Shown: in pieces, positions 8,166 through 17,679 of the stretch | Layout of the letters: each line of letters starts with the position of its first letter | How positions within the stretch are numbered: the stretch's first letter is position 1 | From: Bartonella taylorii | GTDB lineage: Bacteria > Pseudomonadota > Alphaproteobacteria > Rhizobiales > Rhizobiaceae | Length of the DNA stretch: 64,000 nt | NCBI RefSeq assembly: GCF_023920105.1 | Contig: NZ_CP083693.1 | Span: forward strand, 1,381,001-1,445,000 | Reading direction: 5' to 3' | Notes under the pieces: generated by a model | What the model was told of the DNA's origin: nothing | Databases searched by the model: none | What the model saw: the letters and a program-made list of their open reading frames with translations, nothing else | Program-made: the position numbers and the translations under genes

Positions 8166-9552
8166 TTACCCTCCTATTTGCTAAAGCCGCAAGAATACGC
8201 GCCCAAGACCGCTGCCCCTTATGAAATGATTTTAAATTATACTTTTCATTAGGCGAATGAATACGATCATCAGCTAGTGCAAAACCAACCAATACAGTTT
8301 CCATACCAAGAATTGACTGAAAGTCTGCTACAATTGGAATCGAACCACCCATACATGTCAACACAGCAGGAACCTCCCACTCTTGTGATAAAGCATCCTT
8401 TGCCGCTTTAATAAAAGATGAATCATAGGAAAGCTGCATTGCCGGAGAAGAACCGTGATTCTTAAAGGTCACTGTACAGTCAGCAGGAATAGAGCTGCGT
8501 ACATAATCACGAAAGGCTTGACGTATTTTCTCTGGATCTTGCTTATGGACTAAACGACACGACACTTTTGCACTCGCTTGAGAAGCAATAACCGTTTTCA
8601 CCCCTTCCCCTTCATAGCCGCCACTAACACCATTAATTTCCATGGTAGGACGTGCCCATACGAGCTCTAAAATGCTCCGCCCTTTTTCACCAGAAGGAAT
8701 GGAAAGACCTATAGGACCAAGTAAATTTTCAGCAGTACAATTAAGTTCATTCCATGATTGTAAAATATGTGGAGGTGTTTCTTCTACACCATCATAAAAA
8801 CCAGGAAGTGTCACTCTATTATTTTCATCATGCATTCCTGCCAAAACTTTAGCTAAAATACGAATGGGATTGGCTGCAGCTCCCCCAAAATAACCAGAAT
8901 GTAAATCACGATTAGCCGCTGTGATAATAATCTCTTCCGCCATAATCCCCCGAAGAGCAACAGAAACAGATGGTGTATCTGCATCCCACATAGATGTATC
9001 ACAAACCAGTGCACAATCTGCTTTAAGTTCCTCCTTATTTGCTTTCAAAAAAGGAATAAGTGAAGGAGAAGCACATTCTTCTTCGCCTTCACATAAAACA
9101 GTAACCTTAACAGGAAGCTGCCCTGTTTCTTTCTTAAATGCACGACATGCCTCAATAAAGGTCATAAGCTGGCCTTTGTCATCGGAAGCTCCACGAGCAC
9201 AAATAACTTTCTCTCCATCTCTCTCTTTTAAAGAAGGTGTAAACGGATCATCTTCCCATAAACTCAGCGGATCAACAGGTTGAACATCATAATGTCCATA
9301 AAACAACACATGTAGACAATCATCTGAAGGACCTGGATGATGCCCAACAACCATTGGATGACCTGGCGTATCACGCCGTGAAGCCTCAAAACCTATAGTC
9401 TTCAAATCCTCTACTAACCAATCAGCTGCTTTGCGACATTCATCCTTATAAGCCGAGTCTGTTGAAATCGATCGAAAACGTAAAAGAGAAAAAAGGCGTT
9501 CAAGGCTCTTTTCTATATTTTCATCAAGATGTGTTAGTACTTTATTTAGCAT
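8158..9552 (-). CDS. M20 family metallopeptidase (dipeptidase / ArgE-DapE type)
   Basis: Zinc-dependent cytoplasmic peptidase of the M20 family, likely a dipeptidase. The 464-residue protein shows the ordered metal and catalytic residues: YGHYDVQPVD (first His and Asp), ARGASDDKGQ (bridging Asp), EGEEECASPSL (catalytic Glu pair) and DDRIHSPNE (last His near the C-terminus). A lid or dimerisation domain occupies the middle. Its length and YGHYDVQPVDP motif fit the carnosinase/CPG2-like dipeptidase branch better than DapE or ArgE, but the substrate cannot be read from sequence. The ATG at 9552 has a strong GGGAGG site. It overlaps rnd downstream; mutM lies 77 bases upstream on the same strand. 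Confidence 0.9.
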   Translation of the reverse strand: MLNKVLTHLDENIEKSLERLFSLLRFRSISTDSAYKDECRKAADWLVEDLKTIGFEASRRDTPGHPMVVGHHPGPSDDCLHVLFYGHYDVQPVDPLSLWEDDPFTPSLKERDGEKVICARGASDDKGQLMTFIEACRAFKKETGQLPVKVTVLCEGEEECASPSLIPFLKANKEELKADCALVCDTSMWDADTPSVSVALRGIMAEEIIITAANRDLHSGYFGGAAANPIRILAKVLAGMHDENNRVTLPGFYDGVEETPPHILQSWNELNCTAENLLGPIGLSIPSGEKGRSILELVWARPTMEINGVSGGYEGEGVKTVIASQASAKVSCRLVHKQDPEKIRQAFRDYVRSSIPADCTVTFKNHGSSPAMQLSYDSSFIKAAKDALSQEWEVPAVLTCMGGSIPIVADFQSILGMETVLVGFALADDRIHSPNEKYNLKSFHKGQRSWARILAALANRRVNG

Positions 9553-9629
9553 AAAAAGAAGCCTCCCAAGCCTTATGTAATTGTCAATATGACTTTAAGC
9601 CTCCTGTAGAATTTTGCAAGAGATCTTAT

Positions 9630-10505
9630 TCATTTTTGACATTGTGAACAGTAAAAACTTGAACGCCCATACTGTAGAATACGAACAATAGGCGTTCCAC
9701 ATTGCAAACATTCTTTGCCTTCTCGTCCATACACTGAAAAAGCATGTTGAAAATAACCGAGAGAGCCATCTACATGCATATAATCACGTAAAGAAGATCC
9801 ACCAGACAAAATTGCTTCAGCAATCACATTGCGTATATTCTGTGCTAAGGAATCCGCAATTTCACGTGCACGTACAGTTTTCAATGCTAATGTAAATGCT
9901 CTACGCTGTGGTGACAGACGACTACGCCAAAGAGCTTCGCACACATAAATATTCCCAAGACCCGCAACAATAGTCTGATCAAGCAAAGCTCCCTTAAGAG
10001 ATATTTTTTTATTAACAAAAACCTCTTGTAAATAATTACCAGAAAACGCATTACCCATAGGCTCGAGCCCTAGCTTCTTTAAAAGCGGATGTTCATAAAG
10101 CCTGTTTGTATCTACTAAAAGCATAAACCCAAAACGACGAACATCATTATAAGTAAGATGATAAACTTTGCCATCCTGCGCCTGAATATCCATGACAAAA
10201 TGATCATGCCTAACAAATTTCTCGGTAGCAGGAGAGTTTTTTTTTAAAAGATCATCTTCTACGCGCCATGATCCTGACATTCCTAAATGACTCAAAATCG
10301 TTTCATCGCGTGAAAGATGAAACAACAAATATTTAGCTCTCCGACCAAGTTCTATGATCTTCCTGCCTATAAGTCTCTCAGAAAACGCATCAGGGAAAGG
10401 AAAACGCAAATCCTTGCGATTAAGTGTAACAGAAATAATCTTTGCACCAGTCACAAACGGCTCAAGTCCACGACGAACTGTTTCTACTTCAGGAAGCTCA
10501 GGCAT
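9630..10505 (-). CDS. mutM: Formamidopyrimidine-DNA glycosylase
   Basis: Base-excision repair enzyme that removes 8-oxoguanine and formamidopyrimidines and cuts the abasic site. The 291-residue protein begins MPELPEVETVRRGLEP, so Pro2 and Glu3, the catalytic residues, are present once Met is removed. The helix-two-turn-helix region (ALLDQTIVAGLGNIYVCEAL) is in the middle. The C-terminal zinc finger has four cysteines at 266, 269, 286 and 289. Length is slightly above the usual 270-275. It is preceded on the same strand by the M29 aminopeptidase gene and followed by the M20 peptidase gene. Confidence 0.97.
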   Translation of the reverse strand: MPELPEVETVRRGLEPFVTGAKIISVTLNRKDLRFPFPDAFSERLIGRKIIELGRRAKYLLFHLSRDETILSHLGMSGSWRVEDDLLKKNSPATEKFVRHDHFVMDIQAQDGKVYHLTYNDVRRFGFMLLVDTNRLYEHPLLKKLGLEPMGNAFSGNYLQEVFVNKKISLKGALLDQTIVAGLGNIYVCEALWRSRLSPQRRAFTLALKTVRAREIADSLAQNIRNVIAEAILSGGSSLRDYMHVDGSLGYFQHAFSVYGREGKECLQCGTPIVRILQYGRSSFYCSQCQK

Positions 10506-10563
10506 CTATTATCTTCAATAATTATACGCATTCCAACAATACCATTGGAAAAAAATAATAATA

Positions 10564-11811
10564 TTAAGCCCATTCACCCTTACGAAATACAGGAACTCTC
10601 CTATCATCTTGCGTAATGCCATCTATATCAATTTCACCTGAGCCAATCATCCAGTCAATATGAATCACACTTTTATTACCACCACGCGCTGCAATTTCTT
10701 CTACTGTCAACGACGCTCCATCTAAAAAGCATTTGGAATAACACTGCCCTAAAGCAATATGACATGCAGCATTTTCATCAAATAATGTGTTATAAAAAAG
10801 AAGGTTACTCTTAGAAATTGGTGAAGAATGTGGAACAAGAGCAACTTCACCCAATCGACTTGCTCCCTCATCACTTTGCAAAACCTGTTGCAAAACTTCC
10901 TGCCCGGTCGAAGCACGCGCATCAACAATACGCCCCGCCTCAAACCGCACCTCAATATTATCAATAAGTGCTCCTTGATAGGAAAGAGGCTTCGTCGAAC
11001 GCACAAAACCCTCCACCTTATATGCATGAGGCGTGGTGAATACTTCTTCTGTCGGAATATTAGGATTGCATACCACACCGTTTTGAGCAGCCGCTGCACC
11101 ACCATGCCATTCATGATCATCTGCCAAACCAACTGTTAAATCAGTCCCTGGTCCTTTAAAGTGCAAAGCAGAAAAACGCTGCTCATTAAGCCAAGATGAC
11201 CGTTGTTTCAAACTTGCATTATGAACAACCCATGCGTGCACTGGATCTTCTTCTGTAACACGTGAAGCAGAAAAAATTGCAGTAGCTAACTTCTTGATCG
11301 CCTCATCAAGCGGCAAAGAAGGGAACATTGTCTCAGCCCACCCTGCTGTTGGATAAGCAACAATCGACCAATTCATGGCAAAATTCGATATTTTTTTGAG
11401 AGCCGGCTGGTAAGCAATTGAAGTAGCTTTATTTAAACGTGCAACCTTATCAAAATCTTGATTGAAAAGTAGCAAAGGATTATCACCAACAATAGCTAAA
11501 CGCGCAGCCCCATTTTCAAAAGCCTTCGCCATTCCCTCATATAGCCAAGAAGGCGCACAATCGAAACTAGCAGTATGTGCGTTTTCAAAACGTGTTAGTG
11601 ATAACATATCATCACTAAAAAGTGGCGTAATCACACCGGCACCAACCTTATAGGCGTGATATGCAATACGCCTAACAAAAGGTAATGCTGAAACTGGAGC
11701 CGTCAAAACAAGATCTTGCCCCTCTTGTAAATTCAACCCGACTTTTACTGTAATTTCTGCAAGACGATTAAGCATTTCAGGTGAAATGGTTTCATGAGTA
11801 TCAAAGTACAT
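10564..11811 (-). CDS. M29 family aminopeptidase (AmpS/PepS-like)
   Basis: Cytoplasmic metallo-aminopeptidase of the M29 (thermophilic aminopeptidase) family. About 415 residues from the ATG at 11811 (MYFDTHETISPEML), with AAGGA upstream; a TTG six bases earlier is in frame but badly placed. Family landmarks are LADDHEWHGG, NPNIPTEEVFTTPHAYKVEG (a metal-ligand Glu lies in PTEEVFTTP) and, near the C-terminus, HIALGQCYSKC and HIDWMIGSGEIDIDG. The role is probably general peptide turnover. It stands between the SleB-type hydrolase and mutM, all on the minus strand with short gaps, so a shared transcript is possible. Confidence 0.92.
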   Translation of the reverse strand: MYFDTHETISPEMLNRLAEITVKVGLNLQEGQDLVLTAPVSALPFVRRIAYHAYKVGAGVITPLFSDDMLSLTRFENAHTASFDCAPSWLYEGMAKAFENGAARLAIVGDNPLLLFNQDFDKVARLNKATSIAYQPALKKISNFAMNWSIVAYPTAGWAETMFPSLPLDEAIKKLATAIFSASRVTEEDPVHAWVVHNASLKQRSSWLNEQRFSALHFKGPGTDLTVGLADDHEWHGGAAAAQNGVVCNPNIPTEEVFTTPHAYKVEGFVRSTKPLSYQGALIDNIEVRFEAGRIVDARASTGQEVLQQVLQSDEGASRLGEVALVPHSSPISKSNLLFYNTLFDENAACHIALGQCYSKCFLDGASLTVEEIAARGGNKSVIHIDWMIGSGEIDIDGITQDDRRVPVFRKGEWA

Positions 11812-11840
11812 TACCAATTCCTTCTTTTGTTGTGAAAAAG

Positions 11841-12695
11841 TTACCGGCTTCTGTACCGTTTTTCTAATACTGCAACAATTGCATTTAACTGATCTGATGA
11901 AGGCATAACATAGGCGGCCACAATTGATTTGCTTTCCCCTTCCTTATCTATACGATGAGGTGCAGATGTAGGAATAGGAACCTTATCAAGCTGTACTGCA
12001 ACAAAAGACGTGGTACGCACCTTATTTGCCTGCGTTATTTCTATCGGAAGAGGGGCGTTTTTCTTTTCCTCTGCTTTTATCTCTTTACTTGCTACACTTG
12101 CGTCCATGAAACTCGGTGCATTGCCAGAACGTTCTTGGGCAAAAGCATAAGCAACATCATAAGGACGATCATTCGTAGGAACTTGAAGCGATCCATCACG
12201 TGAACGCTTTTCATAAAAGGCATTTCCCCCTGCAACACGAACATAATGCATGTTTTTATAAGGAAAAGATAAACCCGCGGTATGAAAAAACTTAGCGTTT
12301 TTAAGTTTCCGATCCCGTTCGCCGCGCAAAACAGCATCAGCTGCCTCTCTAACACGAGCAACAGATGCAGGCTCCGTCATAGGACGCGTTAAAACACCGG
12401 GAGCAAACTGTTTGTACTGACCAACAACACCACAAATTGTCTTTGGATAGGCGGTTGAATTAACACGATTCATAACAACGGTTCCAACAGCTATCATTCC
12501 CTCACGACTTGTACGATTTGATTCAAAATACATTGCACGCATAAGGCATTGACGCTCAGTCAATGGATACATCACTGTTTTTGTCTTCTTATTATCATTT
12601 ACTTTTCCAACACCAAAATGATCTGAAGCACATCCCACAATAACTAACGGCGCTAGAAAACAAGTAACAAAAACAGTCCAATAATTTTTTTTCAT
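11841..12695 (-). CDS. SleB-type cell-wall hydrolase, predicted lipoprotein
   Basis: Predicted peptidoglycan hydrolase of the SleB / Hydrolase_2 family. The N-terminus MKKNYWTVFVTCFLAPLVIVGCAS carries a lipobox (VIVGC), so the mature protein should be a lipid-anchored envelope protein. The catalytic domain runs from about residue 43 to 165: LTERQCLMRAMYFESNRTS, GMIAVGTVVMNRV, QYKQFAPG and KNAKFFHTAG are typical. The C-terminal 100 residues are low-similarity and probably disordered. In non-sporulating Alphaproteobacteria such proteins are annotated as cell-wall remodelling enzymes; the exact bond cut is not clear from sequence. Confidence 0.88.
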   Translation of the reverse strand: MKKNYWTVFVTCFLAPLVIVGCASDHFGVGKVNDNKKTKTVMYPLTERQCLMRAMYFESNRTSREGMIAVGTVVMNRVNSTAYPKTICGVVGQYKQFAPGVLTRPMTEPASVARVREAADAVLRGERDRKLKNAKFFHTAGLSFPYKNMHYVRVAGGNAFYEKRSRDGSLQVPTNDRPYDVAYAFAQERSGNAPSFMDASVASKEIKAEEKKNAPLPIEITQANKVRTTSFVAVQLDKVPIPTSAPHRIDKEGESKSIVAAYVMPSSDQLNAIVAVLEKRYRSR

Positions 12696-13305
12696 CTTTA
12701 CAACACATTCTCATATCTTTGAAGTATTCAAAATTCGAATGAGTTTTAAATGTATATTCAAAGAAAGTATATGATTAATTGTTACTACTTAGTAAAATTT
12801 TAATACAAGTCGTAATTAAGAGGCATTTATGCGAAATAAAAAATAAAAAATTCTTAATTTATAGATCAATATTGTTTTCCTTAATGGAAAAATGTAGCCA
12901 CACAATATCAACCCCTATTCAACCCTTATGCTTCAATCGCCAAAAAAATAATATGCCTGTGCGAAAACTCTCTAACAACTCTATATATGAATAAAGATTG
13001 GAGCACTGAAACTGTCTCCATCAATATTGATGACAACCAACACGAATACCCTTCGATACAAATTTGAAAAAATAATCAGAAAGAAGCTCCGCCTTCGGAA
13101 AAAATATAAGTAATGATATGACCCAATATCCAAATGTGTCAAATTAAGAATTAAAAATCTGCAATATTATCTTAAAAAGCCTCTTCGTTACTTCTTTAAC
13201 ACTTGCCTATAATATTTTTTATATTCTTCCTACAACCATACGGAAAGAAAATGTACAATGCTTTTTATTTTTAAAAACAATCTTATTTCATAATATGAGA
13301 AAAAA
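12696..13305. other. Intergenic region, no gene recognised
   Basis: About 600 bases of AT-rich sequence between the SleB-type gene and phoU, both minus strand. It should hold the promoter of the hydrolase gene and the end of the phosphate operon transcript. I see no convincing open frame, no RNA gene and no phoB/phoR remnant. The small + strand frame at 12779 has no ribosome site or recognisable content. Confidence 0.5.
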
Positions 13306-14028
13306 TTAATCTGTTTTCTTCTCACCTACCCCAACTTTATAAGTAAGATCATCGCGAGGACGATCAGAAGACATATGATGGCCTGTTATGATATAATGCA
13401 GCATTTCCGCAATATTGGTGACATGATCACCAATGCGTTCAATATTTTTTAAACAAAACAGTAAGTGCGTACAGACCGTAATATTGCGCATATCTTCCAT
13501 CATGTACGTCAAAAGCTCACGAAAAAGAGAAGTATATAGAGCATCAATTTTACCATCGCGTTCGCGTACTGCATCAACACGCTCCAATAAACGGCTCGTG
13601 TAAGCACTCAATACTTCCTTTAATTGATTGAGCGCTAAAGCTGTAATCGTTTCAAGCCCATAGTAAAAAGCAGTGGGTTGACGTGTTTCTGAAAGTGCTA
13701 CCGTCCGCTTTGCAATGTTTTTGGCCATATCCCCAATCCGCTCAAGATCAGAAGAGATACGAATAGCACCAATAATTTCACGCAGATCAACAGCCATCGG
13801 TTGGCGTTTGCAAATGATGGTAATCGCTTTTTCATCAATATCACGTTCTGCTTTATCTAAAAACAAATCATCAGCAATCACTGTCGTCGCAAGTTGAAGA
13901 TCATTACACACAATCGATGCAACAGAACGTTCAATCATCCTTTCCGCATGACTCCCCATTTCTGTAATCCTTGCTTTCAAATATTTTAGTTCTGCATCAT
14001 AAGAACGAACAGTATGGTTCATAGACAT
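13306..14028 (-). CDS. phoU: Phosphate transport system regulator PhoU
   Basis: Helical protein that links the Pst transporter to phosphate signalling, usually by damping the PhoR kinase. The 240-residue length is normal. The two PhoU repeats are visible, each with the metal-binding ExxxD-type helix: RISSDLERIGDMAKNIAKR (about residues 91-110) and CLKNIERIGDHVTNIAEML (about 190-208). The ATG at 14028 has GGAG upstream; a second ATG six bases later is less well placed. It is the last gene of pstSCAB-phoU, 21 bases after pstB. No phoB or phoR follows it. Confidence 0.97.
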   Translation of the reverse strand: MSMNHTVRSYDAELKYLKARITEMGSHAERMIERSVASIVCNDLQLATTVIADDLFLDKAERDIDEKAITIICKRQPMAVDLREIIGAIRISSDLERIGDMAKNIAKRTVALSETRQPTAFYYGLETITALALNQLKEVLSAYTSRLLERVDAVRERDGKIDALYTSLFRELLTYMMEDMRNITVCTHLLFCLKNIERIGDHVTNIAEMLHYIITGHHMSSDRPRDDLTYKVGVGEKKTD

Positions 14029-14049
14029 AGCTTATACTCCTCAATTCAC

Positions 14050-14808
14050 CTATCCAAAACGCCCCGTAATATAATCTTGCGTGCGTTGTTCTTTTGGCGA
14101 GGTGAAGATCATTTCAGTCGCACCAACTTCTACCAAATGCCCCAAATGAAACATAGCTGTATATTGAGAAACACGCGCCGCCTGTTGCATGGAGTGTGTC
14201 ACAATAACAATTGTATAATTTTGTCGTAATGCATCGATAAGCTCTTCAATACGTGCTGTAGCAATTGGATCAAGAGCTGAACAGGGTTCATCCATCAAAA
14301 TAACTTCAGGACTAACTGCAATGGCACGCGCAATACACAAGCGTTGTTGCTGCCCTCCTGATAAACTTGTTCCTGCCTCATGAAGACGATCTTTTACTTC
14401 TTCAAATAAACCTGCCTGCCTCAAACTTTTTTCAACCACATCATGCAATTCAGCACGCGATTTGACTAAACCGTGAATACGTGGTCCATAGGCAACATTC
14501 TCAAAAATAGATTTTGGAAAAGGACTGGGCTTTTGAAAAACCATCCCTACACGGGCGCGCAACTCTACAACATCAATCCTTTGGTCATAAATATTCTCTC
14601 CATCTAAGGTAATAAGACCCGTTATTTTAGCGCCTTCAATCGTATCATTCATACGATTAAAACAGCGCAAAAAAGTCGATTTTCCGCAACCGGAAGGACC
14701 TATCAAAGCCGTGACCTGATGTTCAGGAATATCAAGCGTAATACCATGGAGTGCTTCCTTGCTTCCATAAGAAACCTTTACATCTTGACCACGCATTTTA
14801 ATTTTCAT
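14050..14808 (-). CDS. pstB: Phosphate ABC transporter ATP-binding protein
   Basis: ATPase that powers phosphate uptake by the PstSCAB complex at the inner membrane. The 252 residues include the Walker A motif GPSGCGKST (about 36-44), the Q-loop region [13 protein letters not shown], the signature LSGGQQQR and the Walker B motif [13 protein letters not shown]. The switch histidine is in [15 protein letters not shown]. All match PstB. No strong ribosome site precedes the ATG, which lies 59 bases after pstA. Confidence 0.98.
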   Translation of the reverse strand: MKIKMRGQDVKVSYGSKEALHGITLDIPEHQVTALIGPSGCGKSTFLRCFNRMNDTIEGAKITGLITLDGENIYDQRIDVVELRARVGMVFQKPSPFPKSIFENVAYGPRIHGLVKSRAELHDVVEKSLRQAGLFEEVKDRLHEAGTSLSGGQQQRLCIARAIAVSPEVILMDEPCSALDPIATARIEELIDALRQNYTIVIVTHSMQQAARVSQYTAMFHLGHLVEVGATEMIFTSPKEQRTQDYITGRFG

Positions 14809-14867
14809 TACAAAAACTCACTTTATTTTAAAACACAAACCTTATCAAAATTACTGATTTATCGAAG

Positions 14868-16160
14868 TTACTGACGCCGCTCAAATCGCCGACGTAAAAA
14901 AACTGCAGAAATATTCATGATCGCAAGAAAAATCATTAATACGATAATAGCACCCGATGTCTTCTCAACAAAAGCGCGCTCTGCTTCACCTGCCCACATG
15001 AAAATTTGAACAGGCAAAGCTGTTGCTGGATCCATGGGTGTAGCAGGAATATTCACAACAAAAGCAACCATTCCAATCAAAAGCAAAGGTGCAGTTTCAC
15101 CCAGAGCCTGAGCTACACCAATAATCGTGCCAGTTAAAATACCAGGCGCTGCTAAAGGAACAACATGATGAAAAACCATTTGTGTTTTTGATGCTCCCAA
15201 TCCTAAAGCTGCTGCGCGAATAGAAAGAGGAACTGCACGCAAAGCAGAGCGTGTCGCAATAATGATTGTAGGAAGCGTCATAAGAGCCAAAACAAGCCCA
15301 CCAACGAAAGAGGCAGAACGTGGCAATCCAAAAAAATTAACAAAAACAGAAAGTCCTAAAAGACCAAAAACAATCGAAGGTACAGCTGCAAGATTATTGA
15401 TATTAACCTCAATAAAATCTGTAAACTTATTTTTGCGTGCATATTCTTCCAAATAAAGAGCCGTTGCTATCCCTATCGGGAGCGAAATCACTAAAACTAT
15501 AACTATCATGTAAAGAGAGCCGATTATCGCAACACCTAACCCCGCAGTCTCAGCACGACTTGAAGCACCAAATGTAAAAAAACCAAAATTAAATGTTTTG
15601 TAAAGCGCACCATCATACGCCAAGCGTCTTATCCATTCCACTTGACGATTAGAAACTTTGCGGTTTTTTTCTGCTACATGCAAATCAATCTGCCCTTTAT
15701 AAGCAGAATCAATATCCGCTGCCGCCAAGACTTTGATTTTTTGCGTTGTTCCAATGAGTTTTGGATTCTTTGTTACCATCTCACGTAGTTGAACACGTAC
15801 ACTATTTGAAAACATACGGTTAACATCCCGCAGAGATGCCCTATCATTTTGATCTATATCAAGCTTTTTTGCTAAAGCATTCCGTACAAGAAGTGGATAA
15901 TTGGCAGTTATGAGTATTTGTGGATTTATTTCACGCTGCCCATTTGGATCAATAACCTTTTCATCCAAATAAATTGATAACATCATTTCACTTTGAAAAA
16001 AAGCTGTATAACCTTGGCTAATGACAGTCCATAAAAGTGCAAATAAAAAAAATAAACCAATAAAAATGGCAATTAGGCCATACGCGCGGAAACGACGCTC
16101 AGCCCAATATCGGCGTTTGAGAACAATATTGCGACGAGAAAAAAGAAAATTTTCATTCAT
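14868..16160 (-). CDS. pstA: Phosphate ABC transporter permease PstA
   Basis: Inner-membrane permease of the phosphate transporter. At 430 residues it is about 130 longer than E. coli PstA. The extra part is an N-terminal membrane helix plus a periplasmic segment (about residues 1-190), the DUF3333-type extension typical of Alphaproteobacteria. The permease core follows, with the EAA loop in ALGLGASKTQMVFHHVVPLAAPGI near residue 335. The ATG overlaps the pstC stop by 4 bases (ATGA), indicating translational coupling. Confidence 0.96.
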   Translation of the reverse strand: MNENFLFSRRNIVLKRRYWAERRFRAYGLIAIFIGLFFLFALLWTVISQGYTAFFQSEMMLSIYLDEKVIDPNGQREINPQILITANYPLLVRNALAKKLDIDQNDRASLRDVNRMFSNSVRVQLREMVTKNPKLIGTTQKIKVLAAADIDSAYKGQIDLHVAEKNRKVSNRQVEWIRRLAYDGALYKTFNFGFFTFGASSRAETAGLGVAIIGSLYMIVIVLVISLPIGIATALYLEEYARKNKFTDFIEVNINNLAAVPSIVFGLLGLSVFVNFFGLPRSASFVGGLVLALMTLPTIIIATRSALRAVPLSIRAAALGLGASKTQMVFHHVVPLAAPGILTGTIIGVAQALGETAPLLLIGMVAFVVNIPATPMDPATALPVQIFMWAGEAERAFVEKTSGAIIVLMIFLAIMNISAVFLRRRFERRQ

Positions 16161-17617
16161 TCATATTGTTCCCGATATTTACGCACGATATAAAGAGCAA
16201 GAATATTCATCAAAAGAGTCATAATAAAGAGTGTCATCCCTAAAGCAAACGCAACAAGAGTTTGTGGAGAATTAAATTCAAAATCACCTGTCAATTGATT
16301 AACAATCTTAACCGTCATTGTAGTCATTGCTTCAAATGGATTAAACGTTAAGTTCGCTGCAACACCTGCCGCCAAAACCACAATCATCGTCTCTCCAATT
16401 GCACGCGATGCGGTCAATAAAATGGCTCCCATAATTCCTGGAAGCGCTGCCGGTATAACTACTTTTTTAATCGTTTCAGATTGCGTTGCTCCTAAACCAT
16501 AAGAGCCTTCGCGTAAAAAACGCGGAACAGCCGTAATAACATCATCGGACAAAGAAGAAACAAAAGGAATCAACATAATTCCCATCACAACTCCAGCAGT
16601 CAAAACACTTTGAGCCATAATAAAACCAACACCACCAGAGAGAGAAACAGAGAGATCACGTAAAAATGGACCTACAACCTTCAAAGCAAAAAAACCATAA
16701 ACAATGGTTGGAATACCAGCAAGCACTTCCAACAATGGCTTCACAATTGATCGCAATCGAGTAGAAGCATATTCGGCCATATAAAGAGCTGAAAATAATC
16801 CAATAGGAACAGCAAAAAGCATTGCTACAAATGCAATATAAAGTGTACCGGCAAGGAGTGGTATGAGACCAAATTGTCCCACTCCATTACTCGAACCGCT
16901 AGCTGAAAAACGGGGATCCCAAACCGTTCCAAAAAAGAAATTTGAAAAGGGTACAGACTGAAAAAAACTCATCGTTTGAAAAAACATAGAGAATGCAATG
17001 GCTACTGTCGTCAAAACCGCGACTATAGATGCACAAACCAATCCAATAATAATCAAACACTCAACTTTATTGCGTGCACGCTGACGCGGAGCAATTTGCA
17101 TAATTCCATAGATAAGGCCTAAAACCGCAATGATAAAAAGGACACTACGTCCAATAAACTGCAACTTTTCAGAAAAATTAACCCATGACTGTGCTATCCT
17201 TAATATATCATCTGATGTTTCATGAGGCAAAACAAAGCCTTTGGCGAATAATTGTGCCCGCACTTCTTCATACGAAGCCGTAGCAAAATCTCCCTCCAAG
17301 CGATGAATCATTTTAACCAAATTGCGGATAATTCCCAAAATAAAGTCATGATCTACAAGCTCTTTCACATACGCGCTATATGCCCAAACCTCTCGAGAGG
17401 CACTATACTCTAAATAAATTGCACTCCCACTATCCCAAAGAATTAAAAAAACAAGAGCTGGAATAACAGTCATCGAAAATGTCCACCAGCCATGATAATA
17501 GGCACGAGAGTGCATTTTGTATTGTGCGTATTCAAAAGTGCGAGCACGCATATAAGAAATACAAAATCCAATAAAACCAAGAAGCAATAACAGAAAAATA
17601 ATGAAGGAAATGCGCAT
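16157..17617 (-). CDS. pstC: Phosphate ABC transporter permease PstC
   Basis: Inner-membrane partner of PstA in the phosphate transporter. About 486 residues from the ATG at 17617 (MRISFIIFLLLLLGF), with GAAAGA upstream; an in-frame TTG 12 bases earlier is less likely. The N-terminal 200 residues add membrane helices and a periplasmic region absent from the shorter E. coli protein, as in other Alphaproteobacteria. The permease EAA loop is in SYGLGATQSETIKKVVIPAA. Downstream pstA overlaps it by 4 bases. Confidence 0.96.
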   Translation of the reverse strand: MRISFIIFLLLLLGFIGFCISYMRARTFEYAQYKMHSRAYYHGWWTFSMTVIPALVFLILWDSGSAIYLEYSASREVWAYSAYVKELVDHDFILGIIRNLVKMIHRLEGDFATASYEEVRAQLFAKGFVLPHETSDDILRIAQSWVNFSEKLQFIGRSVLFIIAVLGLIYGIMQIAPRQRARNKVECLIIIGLVCASIVAVLTTVAIAFSMFFQTMSFFQSVPFSNFFFGTVWDPRFSASGSSNGVGQFGLIPLLAGTLYIAFVAMLFAVPIGLFSALYMAEYASTRLRSIVKPLLEVLAGIPTIVYGFFALKVVGPFLRDLSVSLSGGVGFIMAQSVLTAGVVMGIMLIPFVSSLSDDVITAVPRFLREGSYGLGATQSETIKKVVIPAALPGIMGAILLTASRAIGETMIVVLAAGVAANLTFNPFEAMTTMTVKIVNQLTGDFEFNSPQTLVAFALGMTLFIMTLLMNILALYIVRKYREQYE

Positions 17618-17679
17618 ATTGTCTTTCAATTTTTATAAAAAAGCAGCACAGAAAATTCCCACACCGCAAATCCAGAAAA